Positions 9,723 to 20,436 of a DNA stretch of 64,000 nt are shown in pieces. Where the stretch lies: the NCBI GenBank assembly GCA_021029095.1, contig JAJOHG010000064.1, positions 62,001-126,000 of the forward strand, written 5' to 3'. The translations under genes were made by a program, and so were the position numbers. Under the pieces are notes generated by a model. It was not told the DNA's origin. It ran no database searches and saw only the letters and a program-made list of their open reading frames with translations. Origin of the DNA: Phellopilus nigrolimitatus (lineage: Eukaryota > Basidiomycota > Agaricomycetes > Hymenochaetales > Hymenochaetaceae). Each line of letters starts with the position of its first letter. The first letter of the stretch is position 1.

Positions 9723-11670
9723 CTCGTGTAAATTGAAGGATTGAGGGTTTGCGTTTTCTAATAATCTGCGAATTCAGCAGCGATACCGAAGAGTCTCTGA
9801 AGTGAACTCGAGGAGCTCGGTGAATGCATTGTGGTATTTAAGACTGACTGGACGGCAGAAACGGAGCTTCGGACCGCACATCCGATTCCAAGTCTTCAGA
9901 TCACTGGCCCGTCTATAACCGGACCTCTCGTCCGCAAAAATGATATAAACGGACTCTTAAGTCAGGAAACGAATATCAGCTATCAGAGGACGGAGGACAG
10001 CAACACATTGTTTTAGAGTTTTGAGATGGATATAAACCAATATAAAGACGAGAAGACGCCCTTCTTTTCGACGTCATTGTTCTTCTGCTGTATAGTCGTG
10101 AGTCGTGCAGAATATGCGAAGATAATTTGGGTTAGGCACCAGGACAACTGAACACAAGTAAAAAGATACGCAGTCGGTTCAACAGTCTAGAATTGTCAAG
10201 AGATTTAATAAACTTGGCACTTACAGTCGGACCGGAATCTGCTTTGTTCTAGTGTCCGTGACGATGTGGCGAAGTCAGATTATTTCACGGGAAAAGAGAT
10301 AGAAGGATAGAGAGATCGGATAGAAAAGATTGGTTAAGTGTCATAGGTCGTTTCGAGGGTGTAGGCACCAGGAAAGGAAACAAACGACGTCGGGATGCCG
10401 TACCGAATCCCTCGACCTCGAACTTCATGCATGACGAACAGTATTCATTCACCACTGACGAACGATGACAGTAGATAGGGCTACCGGGAATGCTAAGAAA
10501 AAGATATTGAAAAACACGCCCGGAAGACAAATAGGGAGCAGCAAGGCATCGCCTTTTTATGTCGATGGATAAGCCTATGTTCCTCATAACAGCTGTAGTC
10601 CACTGACCTGAGATCTTGGCAGAAGACTCCCTCAGGGAGAGCATTTGAAGAAAGTGCAAATCTATGAATTTTAGCGCAGAGATTTGATATGGTCTTGAGA
10701 CACAAGTTAGGTCCTATGTCCAAGCTAGCATTAAACGTGCTTGACATCTTCAGTGTTCTGCAAAAGCTCTGCGAGGTTAGCCGTCGGAAGTTACGGTTCA
10801 TAGGATGGACCGCGTGCCATAGACACGTATGACGACTCGCGAGCTTTCATGAAAAAATCTGATTAACTCCTCAAGAAAAGAGAGGGGATTCAGGAGAATA
10901 ACCTTGCAATAAGTTCGTGATGCTTTTGCTTCATAATCACGGAAGTAGGCAAAAAGACAAAAGCTAGGCAAATAAATAAGTGAATGGTCTTCTTTGACCA
11001 GCGAAGAAAGCATCAATCTAGGTCCATACGTGGAATCACGTAGCATCGCAGCAGACAGGTAGGAAGTCCTTGGAAAGTCAGAATGGTAGGCAGCAAGCCT
11101 GGAGAGAGAGGAAATTGTACCCGCTTTTCTAGTGGTGGTAGATGCCGCTATGTGCCGAACTCCCTGTTGTATCTCCGCCGGCATTATCCGAGGTGGCGCC
11201 ACACCACAAACGAGCCTTTTCTTCTTGTTCTTTCTTGCTCTGTGTACGCCTACGCAGTAGCTAATTCGATGCTCGGTTAATTACCAAGAATCGATATCCA
11301 AAATCAATAAATCGATGCGCTCGCGGCGACTTGTCCTGTTTTATTTTCGGAATTTGGTGTTAGTGGCACTTTGCTCTACCACGACGAAGCAATATTGCGC
11401 AGGGACATAGGACTAGGCAATATGAACGGATTGATAGTGCTGCTGGAGCATAGACCTTTTGGTTTCGCACGACGTAGTAGATTACAAACTCAAAAGCACG
11501 TATCGTTTGGCAGCTGACTTCTACCCTCAGCATAAAAACTGCTAGCAGAGTGTAGACGCCACATGGAAGGTGTGTATGGTACTTTCCCCCCCTCTTTTAG
11601 CGACATTCTGTCTTACTACATGTCTTACTACATGTCATAAAGCAAACGCTTCAGGAAAGCATTCGAATGA
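9723..11670. other. Intergenic, no convincing gene
   Basis: About 1.9 kb between the SDR start and a kinase-like frame. Minus-strand frames at 10493-10801 and 10798-11202 are open but lack recognisable motifs or good splice links. Possible decayed gene material, not supportable as a feature. Confidence 0.4.
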
Positions 11671-12885
11671 GAGGAAACTGTTGCCCGTCGGTCTCAGACG
11701 CGAAGATCCCGGGAAGAGAGAATCAGGGTTCTTCTTTTTGGCGGAGACGCAAACAAGTACGACTCTTCTCTGCAAGTGAGGGTCGTTTATAGTCGTAATC
11801 TTGAGCGTCCTGGATGCCTCGAGAACGAACTCCTCGACACATGCGATTCGTCGCACGACAAGCTCGATCGAATAAAAAGAAAAATCGAGCCCTACGTCCA
11901 GTCACTCGATAACGTATACTGGCCCGCTACTGGAATACACCTCGCCACTGCCGAAAATAAGCTGACTTTCAAGGTCTTCCAGGACCTCGAAGTCTTGCCT
12001 GGACTTTCGGACTTACCAGAAGTTCCGTCATCACTGTCCGATATTCCCATAGCAATGATAGCAAACCTGCTTAAGCTCGATAAAATCGCCTACGAGGTTG
12101 ACCTCGTTTCCTGGTCTGGGGATCAGTACGCGTTCAAGAAAACTACATGTGCAAAGAGCATGCTGACTGAACTGGAGGCGCTCCACCGATTGCGTGGCTG
12201 CACCGCAATCAACCCGCCTTCCGCTCTTGTCGTTGATGCCAGTAGGAGACTCAGAGGATTTCTTTCACGCTATATGCCTGGAGGGGATCTTGGCACGCTA
12301 CTTGAAGAGCGTAATAAGATGCGCGAAGCTGGTACACCAGTGTCAGTCATTCCGTGGCTCAGGAAGTTGGCATGGGCGTCCACACTGGCGCGCGCGTTGT
12401 TTTCTATGCACAGTGCGGGAATATGCAATGGTGATCTAAAGCCTGACAACGTGCTGCTCGATGGATATGGTAATATCCGCCTTGTCGATTTTGGGCCTGT
12501 AGGTCCTACGGGAGGATGGGGTGCACCTGAGTATTCTGCGGCGTGGGACGCGTTCGATGCACGTGTAGGAAATGCCGAGGATAGTGATAATCAGGATGTA
12601 GTTACGGACGGCAACCTTGGCAATTCCCGCTTGGACTCTGATGGCTTCAACTTTGCGGACACGCTGACACCCGCGATGGATGTGTACGGGCTCGGCGCGA
12701 TCATGTGGGCGCTCGGAGAGGAGAAAACATGCGGTCTCGAGACGCGCACATGGGAGCTCTCTCCGCCTTGGTACCGCGCCATCGTCGAACAGTGTTTAGC
12801 TGAAGACCCTGCACACCGTCCCACTGCAACGAACATCTTGCTCAGGCTTCTTGCCAGGCGCTTTCTGCTTTTGATGGCACCTTAA
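11671..12885 (+). CDS. Protein kinase-like gene, 5' end unresolved
   Basis: A continuous frame from 11671 to TAA at 12885. Kinase elements in order: AFKK (candidate ATP-binding Lys), LTELEAL (candidate helix C Glu), the catalytic-loop NGDLKPDNVLL with Asp, Lys and Asn present but NGD in place of HRD, VDFGPVG for the Mg-binding loop, GAPEY for APE, and DVYGLGAIMW in the F helix. Its N-terminal 120 residues match no domain I know. There is no ATG in frame before residue MIANLL near 12055, which lies ahead of the kinase core. The sequence 11671-12054 reads as coding (RVLLFGG, VRVVYSRNLERPG). A start exon must therefore be spliced on from upstream, or the gene has lost its start. An acceptor-like CTCAG ends at 11697. 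Probably a fungal-specific kinase-like family; substrate unknown. Confidence 0.6.
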   Translation, partial: EETVARRSQTRRSREERIRVLLFGGDANKYDSSLQVRVVYSRNLERPGCLENELLDTCDSSHDKLDRIKRKIEPYVQSLDNVYWPATGIHLATAENKLTFKVFQDLEVLPGLSDLPEVPSSLSDIPIAMIANLLKLDKIAYEVDLVSWSGDQYAFKKTTCAKSMLTELEALHRLRGCTAINPPSALVVDASRRLRGFLSRYMPGGDLGTLLEERNKMREAGTPVSVIPWLRKLAWASTLARALFSMHSAGICNGDLKPDNVLLDGYGNIRLVDFGPVGPTGGWGAPEYSAAWDAFDARVGNAEDSDNQDVVTDGNLGNSRLDSDGFNFADTLTPAMDVYGLGAIMWALGEEKTCGLETRTWELSPPWYRAIVEQCLAEDPAHRPTATNILLRLLARRFLLLMAP

Positions 12886-13187
12886 TATAGCTTTCGATCT
12901 TAGATGCATTCATGAGCATAAATATGTATTTATAGTAACACGAGACAAACGGAAATCAAAAGGAAATGAATGATGCACATATACTACGGCAAGGTAGCGA
13001 ATTACATGAGAACAGGATGAGAAAACAAAAGAAACATGGTGCATATGGTAGCGTAATAGCATAGGAAGAATTTGCGGATGAATGGGAAATATCGAAACCC
13101 AACTACAACAACCCCAGAAGATTGCTACTAGAGGAAAACAAGTCGTAAATTACACCTGATACAAATATAAATCGCGCCAAGTGTTCA
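12886..13187. other. Short convergent intergenic region
   Basis: AT-rich spacer between two convergent genes. No element seen beyond expected 3' ends. Confidence 0.5.
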
Positions 13188-14831
13188 TCATATTTGTACG
13201 TCGTCAGTTGCTTCGCGGTTTCTGAGTTCGGGGTCGTAGAAAGTGAGACCATGAGCTATACATTCTTGGATTCTTGGATCTTTCATGAGACATGTGACCG
13301 AGTAGGAACGACCTTCGAACAGCATTTCTGTCAGACGCTTTGGACCGAAGGGGGGACTACAGCGCGAAACTACGAGTGCGACCAAGTCTTCAGAATACCA
13401 ATCCATATATCGGAGTGAGATTGCCTGCAGCATCGGGCATAGTTGCGCCGCTGAGTCACGAAGAGTAAGATCGCGGATGACTGACGAATATTCCTCCCAG
13501 TTATCTTCATCGTCCGAGTCGAACTCGGGGTCGGGGTCGTACCGACCGAATATCTCCAGGGTCTCCAGATCCTGTACGAGTGTAAGACATTGCCTGACTT
13601 CGCTGAGGTTGATGCAGTAGAAGTTTAGATGAGTGACATGTGCGCCAGATGCTAGCGAACGCGAGAGGAGGCCGGGGACATGGCATATGTCCATGTTAGT
13701 ATCACGTATACCGATCGTGCCAACGGCTAGTCTCTTCAGGGAGGGAAGAGTAAGACAATCGATCAATAGGGGTATGTACGGGGCTCCAGGCTCGTCGTAG
13801 AGGAGGTGGAGAGAAGCAAGTGATTCGTGCCGGAATGGCTCGAGACGGGAGGCAGAGAAATTGGGGTCGCGAAGAACTGCATGCAGCAACTGCAATGCAG
13901 GTGCGAATTTGATAATCTCGAAGCACTCGGCCATTGTGAAACTCGAGCGCCCCAGTCTAGCGTCTTTGCGAAGCTCGAGCTCGTTGCCTTTCATCAAGTT
14001 GAGCACTGTCAAAGTGTTCCTCACACTGTTTGGAGGGAGTATGCCAATGTTTCCGGATATGTGAACGACCTTCAAATTAGGAGCGCCAGACAAGTTAACG
14101 ACGGCTTTGTTCTGTGGCTCGGCCCCTAGTCCGAAGTCGTCTTGAAGCTGTAATTCCAAATTTTCGAGCAACGGCGTGTTTTCCAGATTCAGAGTGACGT
14201 CCGACGATTCATACTCCACACGATAGGGACGGTGGTCTACAATTTCGAGACGCGCACTTTTGAGGCGGTGCTGTTGCTGGGCGATGGCTAAAAGAAGTTG
14301 GTCGAACGCACAATAATTGAAAGCCGTTCGGAGACATGTACCCATGTACCATGAACCATCAGTATTGTACCGCAGTCTCCCTAAAAACGCATTTTCGAAG
14401 GCAGGTATACGAGGCCTTGAAGGGGTGCCACTAACGACAACGGCAATGTCCATTTCCAGAGGAGCATCCCGGGAGTTTTCTATATGTCTCTTGAAGAACG
14501 TAGGTGGGAAACGTTGAGGTGATGTAGTAGAATCATCAAGAGGTAGCGTCGCTTTTATCGTCGACCAAATACTGGAGTATCCCCGTATCATCTCCCGCCA
14601 TGACCGGCACACGGAGGCAAGATTTTCGAGTTCCAATAGGTTGGAGCGCGGAAGACGATCACACTTTTCTCGAGCGTTCGCTATTACCATGGAAAATATC
14701 CGGCCTGATATTTCGGGAGGTAGAAGCTGAATGGAGGATGGCGAGCAATCATTGTTCTGTGCTTCCGTGATGTCGAGAAGATGATCCATTGTGCGTGGGA
14801 GACAGAATTTGTGTAAAGTGCTAGACAACAT
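13188..14831 (-). CDS. F-box protein with LRR-like body
   Basis: Single exon. Read from 14831 it is 547 aa; a start at 14789 (MDHLLDITEAQ, 533 aa) is more likely because the first ATG overlaps a TTGTCTAG that looks like a leader-intron acceptor. The F-box is clear: LLPPEISGRIFSMVI followed by ASVCRSWREMI. The body is leucine-rich (TPLLENLELQLQ, APNLKVVHISGN, LPSLKRLAVGT), with the same order of segments as the F-box genes at 6509, 16829 and 21316. The shared C-terminal signature is diverged here (SRCSPPFGPKRLTEM). Likely an SCF substrate receptor of unknown target. It is the only minus-strand member of this group of four. Confidence 0.85.
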   Translation of the reverse strand: MLSSTLHKFCLPRTMDHLLDITEAQNNDCSPSSIQLLPPEISGRIFSMVIANAREKCDRLPRSNLLELENLASVCRSWREMIRGYSSIWSTIKATLPLDDSTTSPQRFPPTFFKRHIENSRDAPLEMDIAVVVSGTPSRPRIPAFENAFLGRLRYNTDGSWYMGTCLRTAFNYCAFDQLLLAIAQQQHRLKSARLEIVDHRPYRVEYESSDVTLNLENTPLLENLELQLQDDFGLGAEPQNKAVVNLSGAPNLKVVHISGNIGILPPNSVRNTLTVLNLMKGNELELRKDARLGRSSFTMAECFEIIKFAPALQLLHAVLRDPNFSASRLEPFRHESLASLHLLYDEPGAPYIPLLIDCLTLPSLKRLAVGTIGIRDTNMDICHVPGLLSRSLASGAHVTHLNFYCINLSEVRQCLTLVQDLETLEIFGRYDPDPEFDSDDEDNWEEYSSVIRDLTLRDSAAQLCPMLQAISLRYMDWYSEDLVALVVSRCSPPFGPKRLTEMLFEGRSYSVTCLMKDPRIQECIAHGLTFYDPELRNREATDDVQI

Positions 14832-16170
14832 ACGTCAGTGCAAGGCCGGAAAACTACATTGAAGACACTCTTGACGCACCTATACGAGTCTTGAACAGAC
14901 GGACGGGTTGCGAAGCGAAGGCTGATAGAAGGCGTCTCAAGTTGTTGCAGCGGATGGGAGAGTGATGATGGGTTGAAACGAGACAAGGCGCGTCCAGTTA
15001 TAGCTGTTGGGATGTGGCTGGGAATGTGGTTGAATCGATGCCCCGGAGCTAGGTCCAAATTGGGACGCCACATTACACAGGACAAAGAACAAAAGACTGC
15101 GCAGTGACAATAAACAAATTATGCCAAATCAAAGATCAGTCTGAAGCCACCAACGGTGAGATAAAAAAGTGCAAGGTAATGAAAACGAGGCGCTGATGTT
15201 TCAGATTATTAGATTGCAAACAGCCAACAGTGTGCAAATAAGTCACGCATCGGCCCATGCATCGGTTATAGATTGTCAGAGTGACGACTTGATATCTGCT
15301 GCGGCAAACTTGACCAAGGTCTGTGAACAGGAAAGTGCAGGAATAGACGAACCAACCGAGCTCGCAAATGTAGGCAACAGTGCGGCGCGGAGCGGAAAAA
15401 ACATAGCAACGGGTCGTTCGCGAACCTTCACAAACCTCCAAAAGGTTCGAAGCCAACTTCGCTGTTGACTGCAGAGCATTACAAGGATGGACAAAACGCG
15501 ATTGCAAGATACAAATAGTCAGTGTTGACTTTCCGCCCACAGGACCCTGACCTAGAAAAGGCAACTGTGCCATGAGGCATATTAGGAGAGCGGTAATCAT
15601 ATGCCGAGCGGCACCGGTTAGCAAGACCTCGTCCAGTCACTACAGCTTCCTTCTCGTTCCTTCCTCCCCTCCCCAATGATGATTCGAAAAGCTTGGCAAC
15701 AAACACAGAGAATAATGACTGCTCTGTACCAGATTATACTCCATTCATGGCCGATCTCACTGCTTCTCGGTAGGTATGCATGAACGACCGCCAGGTTTCT
15801 CGGCCATTTGTCTCCACACCTCTCAAGCCCCACTTCCCTGCCTGGCCTAGGTTTCAGCATCACGAGGTACATTTTGGTGAAGAAGGTGCATACAAAATCA
15901 ATACAATGCTGGGTTTCATAGGTGAACGGAGCAGGGTAGCAGGAAGAGGAGACGGCCACAGGTGGCTTGGCAAACGGGAGGCATATGTTGAATAGACAGG
16001 AAACGGTTTACTGTACGCCGCTGCCCTCGAAAATCGGAGTTCAGCTATTGCAAGAACCAGATGTACTGTATTGCACCAATACCAAAAGCCACACAAGTAA
16101 TACTACAGCCCTTAGCCAAATTTCGTCTTCATTCAGTGAACTTCATGCGGACACAAACAAAATCAAGTTA
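14832..16170. other. Intergenic, no convincing gene
   Basis: Contains the upstream region of the minus-strand F-box gene and a 162-codon minus frame (15136-15624) with a hydrophobic N-terminus but no recognisable domain or splice support. Confidence 0.4.
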
Positions 16171-16469
16171 CAGGTGGGTCAGAAAAGTCTGCGCCCCCCC
16201 CCCCCCCCCCCTGAAAAAGGAAGGCGGTTCCCGCCTGCGTAGCAAAGGCTGCCGCGTCGTCGAGTCCGAGCTCACCATTGCCTACGGTGTGCTGCCAGCT
16301 CAACACATCCAAAAAATAGTTAACAAGTACGTATCGTATGTTTATAATATGCATCTAAAGCAAAGATCATGCCTAGTCAAACAATTTTTGATGCAGTCTT
16401 TGTTTCGACAAGGCGGACGGGAACTGCCTTCCTTTTTTAGGGGGGGCGAAGACTTTTCTGACCCACCTG
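16171..16469. mobile_element. 299 bp MITE with about 70 bp terminal inverted repeats, TA target site
   Basis: The left end CAGGTGGGTCAGAAAAGTCT (16171-16190) is the exact reverse complement of the right end (16450-16469). Homology continues inward through a C-rich tract, AAAAAGGAAGGC, GGTTCCCG and CAAAG(G/A)CTG, giving imperfect repeats of about 70 bp. Both ends are flanked by TA (16169-16170 and 16470-16471), as expected of Tc1/mariner-superfamily insertions. The interior has no transposase, so it is non-autonomous. It sits about 360 bp upstream of the F-box start at 16829. Confidence 0.85.
16194..16211 (+). repeat. 18-base poly-C tract inside the MITE left repeat
   Basis: Eighteen consecutive C. 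The equivalent place in the right repeat has only seven G (16440-16446 region), so the left tract has expanded or was mis-sized in assembly. Confidence 0.8.
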
Positions 16470-16730
16470 TATATACGTATGTTTTATCTACTTCGACCCG
16501 GAAGTGTGTGCGTTTCCTTTTTGGGCGATCCCGGTTATGCCTTATTTAAACACAGCCTCTCCAGCCACAGTGTCACATGTAACGACTATATCACCAACCG
16601 TGTGCCGCTTCGAGACGCTTGTTTCAACCTTCGTGCTACACGACTCCGCCGTACCCGTCGCAGGCTGATTTTCTGCCTGGCAGTTATCACTCTACTAATA
16701 TATAGCTGGATCAGTCAAACATTCGTATCG

Positions 16731-16793
16731 GTATGTCAATAGTGCGGTAATTCATTACAAAGGGCTAGTGCTTAAACCCTTGTTGCTTGACAG
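16731..16793 (+). other. 5'-leader intron of F-box gene
   Basis: GTATGTCAAT at 16731 and TTGACAG ending 16793, matching the leader intron of the paralog at 6422-6481. It removes the upstream ATG at 16787 and supports a start at 16829. Confidence 0.6.
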
Positions 16794-16828
16794 TCCGGTG
16801 GCTTGTTTGCCTCGTCAAACTCCATACC

Positions 16829-18226
16829 ATGCTCAGCCTGTCGCGAACCGGCCCTGGCATGCGGTCCTTCCCGAGCGAAATGATCCTAGAAATCTTCAAA
16901 TCTGCTGTCGCCGATGATATTTACGGGGAAGCTGATTTAAGACCAACAACACTTATCACTGTCGCCGCCGTATGCCGCTTATGGAGAGGTATCGCCCTAG
17001 GCAATCAAAGCCTGTGGACTTCTTTTCGAGCAAGGCTGGGCTATGACTCGGAAGAGGCAGACCAGTCTGGCTTTCGCCTGACCCATTATACTTCCCTATA
17101 TGTGAATTATTCCAAGACCCTACCTTTGGACATGGACGTCGCTCTCAATCAATTCGATATGAATTGCTATGGAGGGCTAAAGGTTGAAGGTCTCTACCGC
17201 TTTTTTTCTGTCCTCGTCCGTTGGCAGAAACGGCTCAGATCTGTTCGAGTTGTCATCGAAAACTTTATACCCTGGATGCCACTAGATATATCCGACGCTC
17301 TGCACTTCAACAACACACCTTTGCTCGAAAACTTCGAGGTCATTATCCCGAAGTTCGGCATAACAAACGACAGGAACAATATTGTCATTCCTTTGGCCAA
17401 TGCACCACTCTTGAAGGTCCTTTGCGTCTCCGGACACGTGGGATTATTCCCTCCAGATGACGTACACCACAATTTGACCACACTCGATTTAACGGCGTAC
17501 GGAACGCTCGTCGAGCCAAGCCTCTCCCTCGCTAATCTCCTAGACATTGTGCGACTTTCCCCAGCTTTGGAATCGCTTTGCTCGGGCATTTACCATTCGA
17601 ACTTGCCACGAACGCATACTCCTTTCCAGCCCATATGCCATGCAAAGCTATCGACATTGGAACTATATTACCGTGTGTCGTATGACACTCCATACTTATT
17701 CGTCGCTCTGGACCATCTGACTCTCCCGGCTCTTCGAAGCATTATCATCCAGTTTATGGGGACATTTAACTTAGAAGTCAGCCATGTGCCAGGCTTGCTC
17801 CAGCGATCGATGGCACTCGGTGCGAACATCGAACACTTAGAACTTATGTCTGTCAGCCTCGATGAGGCGAGACAATGTCTACCCCTCGTGCCGAAACTCC
17901 TGTCTCTCGCCATTTTTGGTCCGGGCCTCGAAATAGTACAATTGACCAAAGAGGAAACTTGGCCACTGATCCGAGACCTCTCACTTTGTAGCTCAGCAAC
18001 ATCGTGGCTATGCCCCGATCTTGAAGATATTGCTTTAGGATATTTGGCACTAGAGATCAATGATGTAGCCACCCTCGTCGTTTCGCGTTGGAGGCCTCAG
18101 GCAGGTTCTAGACATCTGAAGAATATGTACTTTGAAGCTTGTCATCCGGATATCCTAAAGCACCCGGAAGTGGGCGCATGCATGAAGGAAGGTCTTCTTG
18201 CAGTGGCTCACAATGAAAAATCATAG
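16829..18226 (+). CDS. F-box protein with LRR-like body (paralog of the 6509 gene)
   Basis: Single exon, about 465 aa from ATG 16829; the upstream in-frame ATG at 16787 lies inside a conserved leader intron. F-box at residues about 13-66: RSFPSEMILEIFKS, then AAVCRLWRGIALGNQSLWTSF. The body aligns by eye over its whole length with the 6509 protein: LLENFEVIIPKFG, APLLKVLCVSGH, LLDIVRLSPALE, DHLTLPALRS, ARQCLPLVP. The C-terminal signature SRWRPQAGSRHLKNM is well kept, but the acidic tail of the 6509 protein is absent. Clear paralogs, not tandem neighbours: three other genes lie between them. Likely SCF substrate receptor; target unknown. Confidence 0.87.
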   Translation: MLSLSRTGPGMRSFPSEMILEIFKSAVADDIYGEADLRPTTLITVAAVCRLWRGIALGNQSLWTSFRARLGYDSEEADQSGFRLTHYTSLYVNYSKTLPLDMDVALNQFDMNCYGGLKVEGLYRFFSVLVRWQKRLRSVRVVIENFIPWMPLDISDALHFNNTPLLENFEVIIPKFGITNDRNNIVIPLANAPLLKVLCVSGHVGLFPPDDVHHNLTTLDLTAYGTLVEPSLSLANLLDIVRLSPALESLCSGIYHSNLPRTHTPFQPICHAKLSTLELYYRVSYDTPYLFVALDHLTLPALRSIIIQFMGTFNLEVSHVPGLLQRSMALGANIEHLELMSVSLDEARQCLPLVPKLLSLAIFGPGLEIVQLTKEETWPLIRDLSLCSSATSWLCPDLEDIALGYLALEINDVATLVVSRWRPQAGSRHLKNMYFEACHPDILKHPEVGACMKEGLLAVAHNEKS

Positions 18227-19157
18227 ACTCAATGCTTTACTTCAATTTAACTTTGTAAAATGATTTTAGTTTTCTTCTCTCTTAGTGGCCAAACAATTAG
18301 AGCCAGATTACTTGAAGGAAGATATGCATTGCTGATATTCTCGATGATAGAAATCTCTTTGCCTGTAATCGCAAAAGACTTCATGTCAGTTGTTTATAAA
18401 CCTGCCTAAGTTCGAATTCGTTCTGACCATGCATACACTTGACATCACCAAACGTATCTCCCCCGCAAAAAAGAATGGAAGTAAATGTATTATTTCTGAC
18501 TTGCCTCAGAAAATATAGTATATATTTCTATTGGAAAGCAGTCATTAAAGAGAAACACGTCCGCGAGGACAGACCGGGAGATTCGGGAAAAAACGAGCGT
18601 CGAAGCTGACACGTCGGAGTGTGAAGTTCATTCTCCGCAAATGGAAACATATATAAAAATACATAACGCAACCTGAAGGGCACAGTGAAAATACTGAAGA
18701 AAAAAGATGCACACAGACCTCGCAGGTATTTCTACGAAGGAATAACACGAGACCTATGATTGCTCTCGAGTAGCTGCTATTTTGCAATGAAGTCCTCATC
18801 ACGTGATCAAAACGCGTCGCTTATATTCCACACACACGCAAAACCAATCTACCTCGTCTCTTCCAAAGCGACGTTGATTAACTTTCCAACTAGTTTTAGT
18901 ATTGAAACCCTGTCCAAAGTATACTTGAAAATGGGCTAAGTGTTGTTTCGGAGTTTCAAGCCGGTAATTTGTACATAAGCCAAGTGCTCATTGGCCCACA
19001 AAAAAGTGACGTAATAAGGCTCGAATGGTTCGACCTCGAAATGCCTTAGAAGAAATCTTTTTTTATAGGTTCAAATAAAAGCAACCGCTCGCACCATCGT
19101 CGTTCTTTCCTTCATCCCTCCTCTCTCATCCTCCCCTCCTTCCCGACACTCATTCCA
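18227..19157. other. Intergen between F-box gene and ERG6
   Basis: No supportable gene. The right end is the ERG6 promoter: a strongly C/T-rich run at about 19105-19145 precedes the leader. Confidence 0.5.
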
Positions 19158-19338
19158 GTGAGTATTTCATCCACTTTTCTTTTTCTTTTCTTTTTGCATG
19201 ATGCACAACAATCTGCTTTTTTTCTCGACGTGTCTTCGTGCACGATGGGTTGAATTCCTTCGGGAACCATTCAAGTCTCTGATGCACCTCATCATTGTCT
19301 TATCTCTTCGTAAACGCGCGCTAACAAGCCCTTTCCAG
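19158..19338 (+). other. ERG6: ERG6 5'-leader intron
   Basis: GTGAGTATTT at 19158 and TTTCCAG ending 19338, two bases before the ATG. At 181 bp it is about three times longer than the coding introns around it. Confidence 0.6.
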
Positions 19339-19340
19339 TT

Positions 19341-20436
19341 ATGTCTGCTCAAGTTGACGGTCGCATCGAGAAGCGTGTTGAAAACTACACCGCCTTCTGG
19401 CAGAAGGACATGTCGAAGGAGGCCGACAACGACACCAACAACCGCCTCGGCAGCTACACCGACGTCGTCAACGGGTACTACGATGGCGCGACAGAACTCT
19501 ACGAGTACGGCTGGTCACAGTCCTTCCACTTCTCCCGCTTCTATAAGGGCGAAGCCTTCACTGCGTCTCTCGCCCGCCACGAGCACTACCTCTCTGCCCA
19601 GATGGGCCTCAAGCCGGGCATGCGCGTGCTTGACGTCGGCTGCGGCGTTGGCGGACCCGCCCGCGAGATCGCCCGCTTCTCGGACGTGAACATCGTCGGG
19701 CTCAACAACAACGACTTCCAGATCCAGCGTGCGCGCAAGTACACCGCGGCCGCGGGGCTCGCGGGCCAGGTCTCCTTCGCCAAGGGCGACTTCATGAAGC
19801 TCGCGGAGCAGTTCGGCGAGAACAGCTTCGACGCGGTGTACGCGATCGAGGCGACCGTGCACGCGCCGTCGTGGGAGGGAGTGTACGAGCAGATCCGGCG
19901 CGTGCTCAAGCCCGGGGGCGTCTTCGGCGTGTACGAGTGGTGCATGACGGACCGCTGGGACGCGGCCAACCCCACGCACAAGGAGCTCGCGCACCAAATC
20001 GAGATTGGCAACGGCATCCCCGAGATGCGCCCGCTCGCCATGGCGCGCGAGGCGATCGTCAAGGTCGGCTTCGAGATCGAGCACGAGGAGGACCTCGCCG
20101 AGCGCCCCGACATCATCCCTTGGTACTACCCGCTCGAGGGCGACATCCGCAAGGCGCAGACCATGTGGGACTACGTCACTGTCTGGCGCATGAGCTGGAG
20201 TGGGAAGCTCGTGTCGCACAATGCTATCCGTCTTATGGAACTTGTCGGACTTGTTCCGAAAGGGACGTGGGAGGTTGGTGAGACGCTCAAGGTTGCTGCA
20301 GATGCATTGGTGAAGGGCGGGCAGTCGAAGGTGTGCATGCTGGTTCCTTTTTCTTATTGTATATACTCATGCAAGTCTGTTCCAGCTCTTCACGCCCATG
20401 TACCTCGTCGTCAGCAGGAAGCCCCGGGAGGACTGA
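19341..20436 (+). CDS. ERG6: Sterol 24-C-methyltransferase
   Basis: Two exons, 19341-20330 and 20386-20436 (55 bp intron), about 346 aa. The enzyme moves a methyl group from S-adenosylmethionine to C-24 of a sterol intermediate in ergosterol synthesis, at the ER and lipid droplets. Seen: the aromatic sterol-site region YEYGWSQSFHFSRF (residues about 54-67), SAM motif I VLDVGCGVGGPAREIARF (96-113), YAIEATVHAPSW, VLKPGGVFGVYEW, and the sterol methyltransferase C-terminal domain ending in TPMYLVVSRKP, which is restored only by the last splice. Full length for the family. Coding sequence is notably GC-rich and codon-biased compared with its neighbours, as usual for a highly expressed housekeeping gene. 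Upstream lie a pyrimidine-rich promoter run and a leader intron. Confidence 0.96.

Noticed and set aside
10493..11202. Two minus-strand frames upstream of the kinase-like gene
   Set aside because: Some F-box-like flavour, but no motif could be pinned down and no join works.
16787..16828. Upstream in-frame ATG of the second F-box gene
   Set aside because: It lies inside a leader intron conserved with the paralog.
19515..20219. 234-codon frame antisense to ERG6
   Set aside because: Shadow of the GC-rich ERG6 coding sequence; no independent features.
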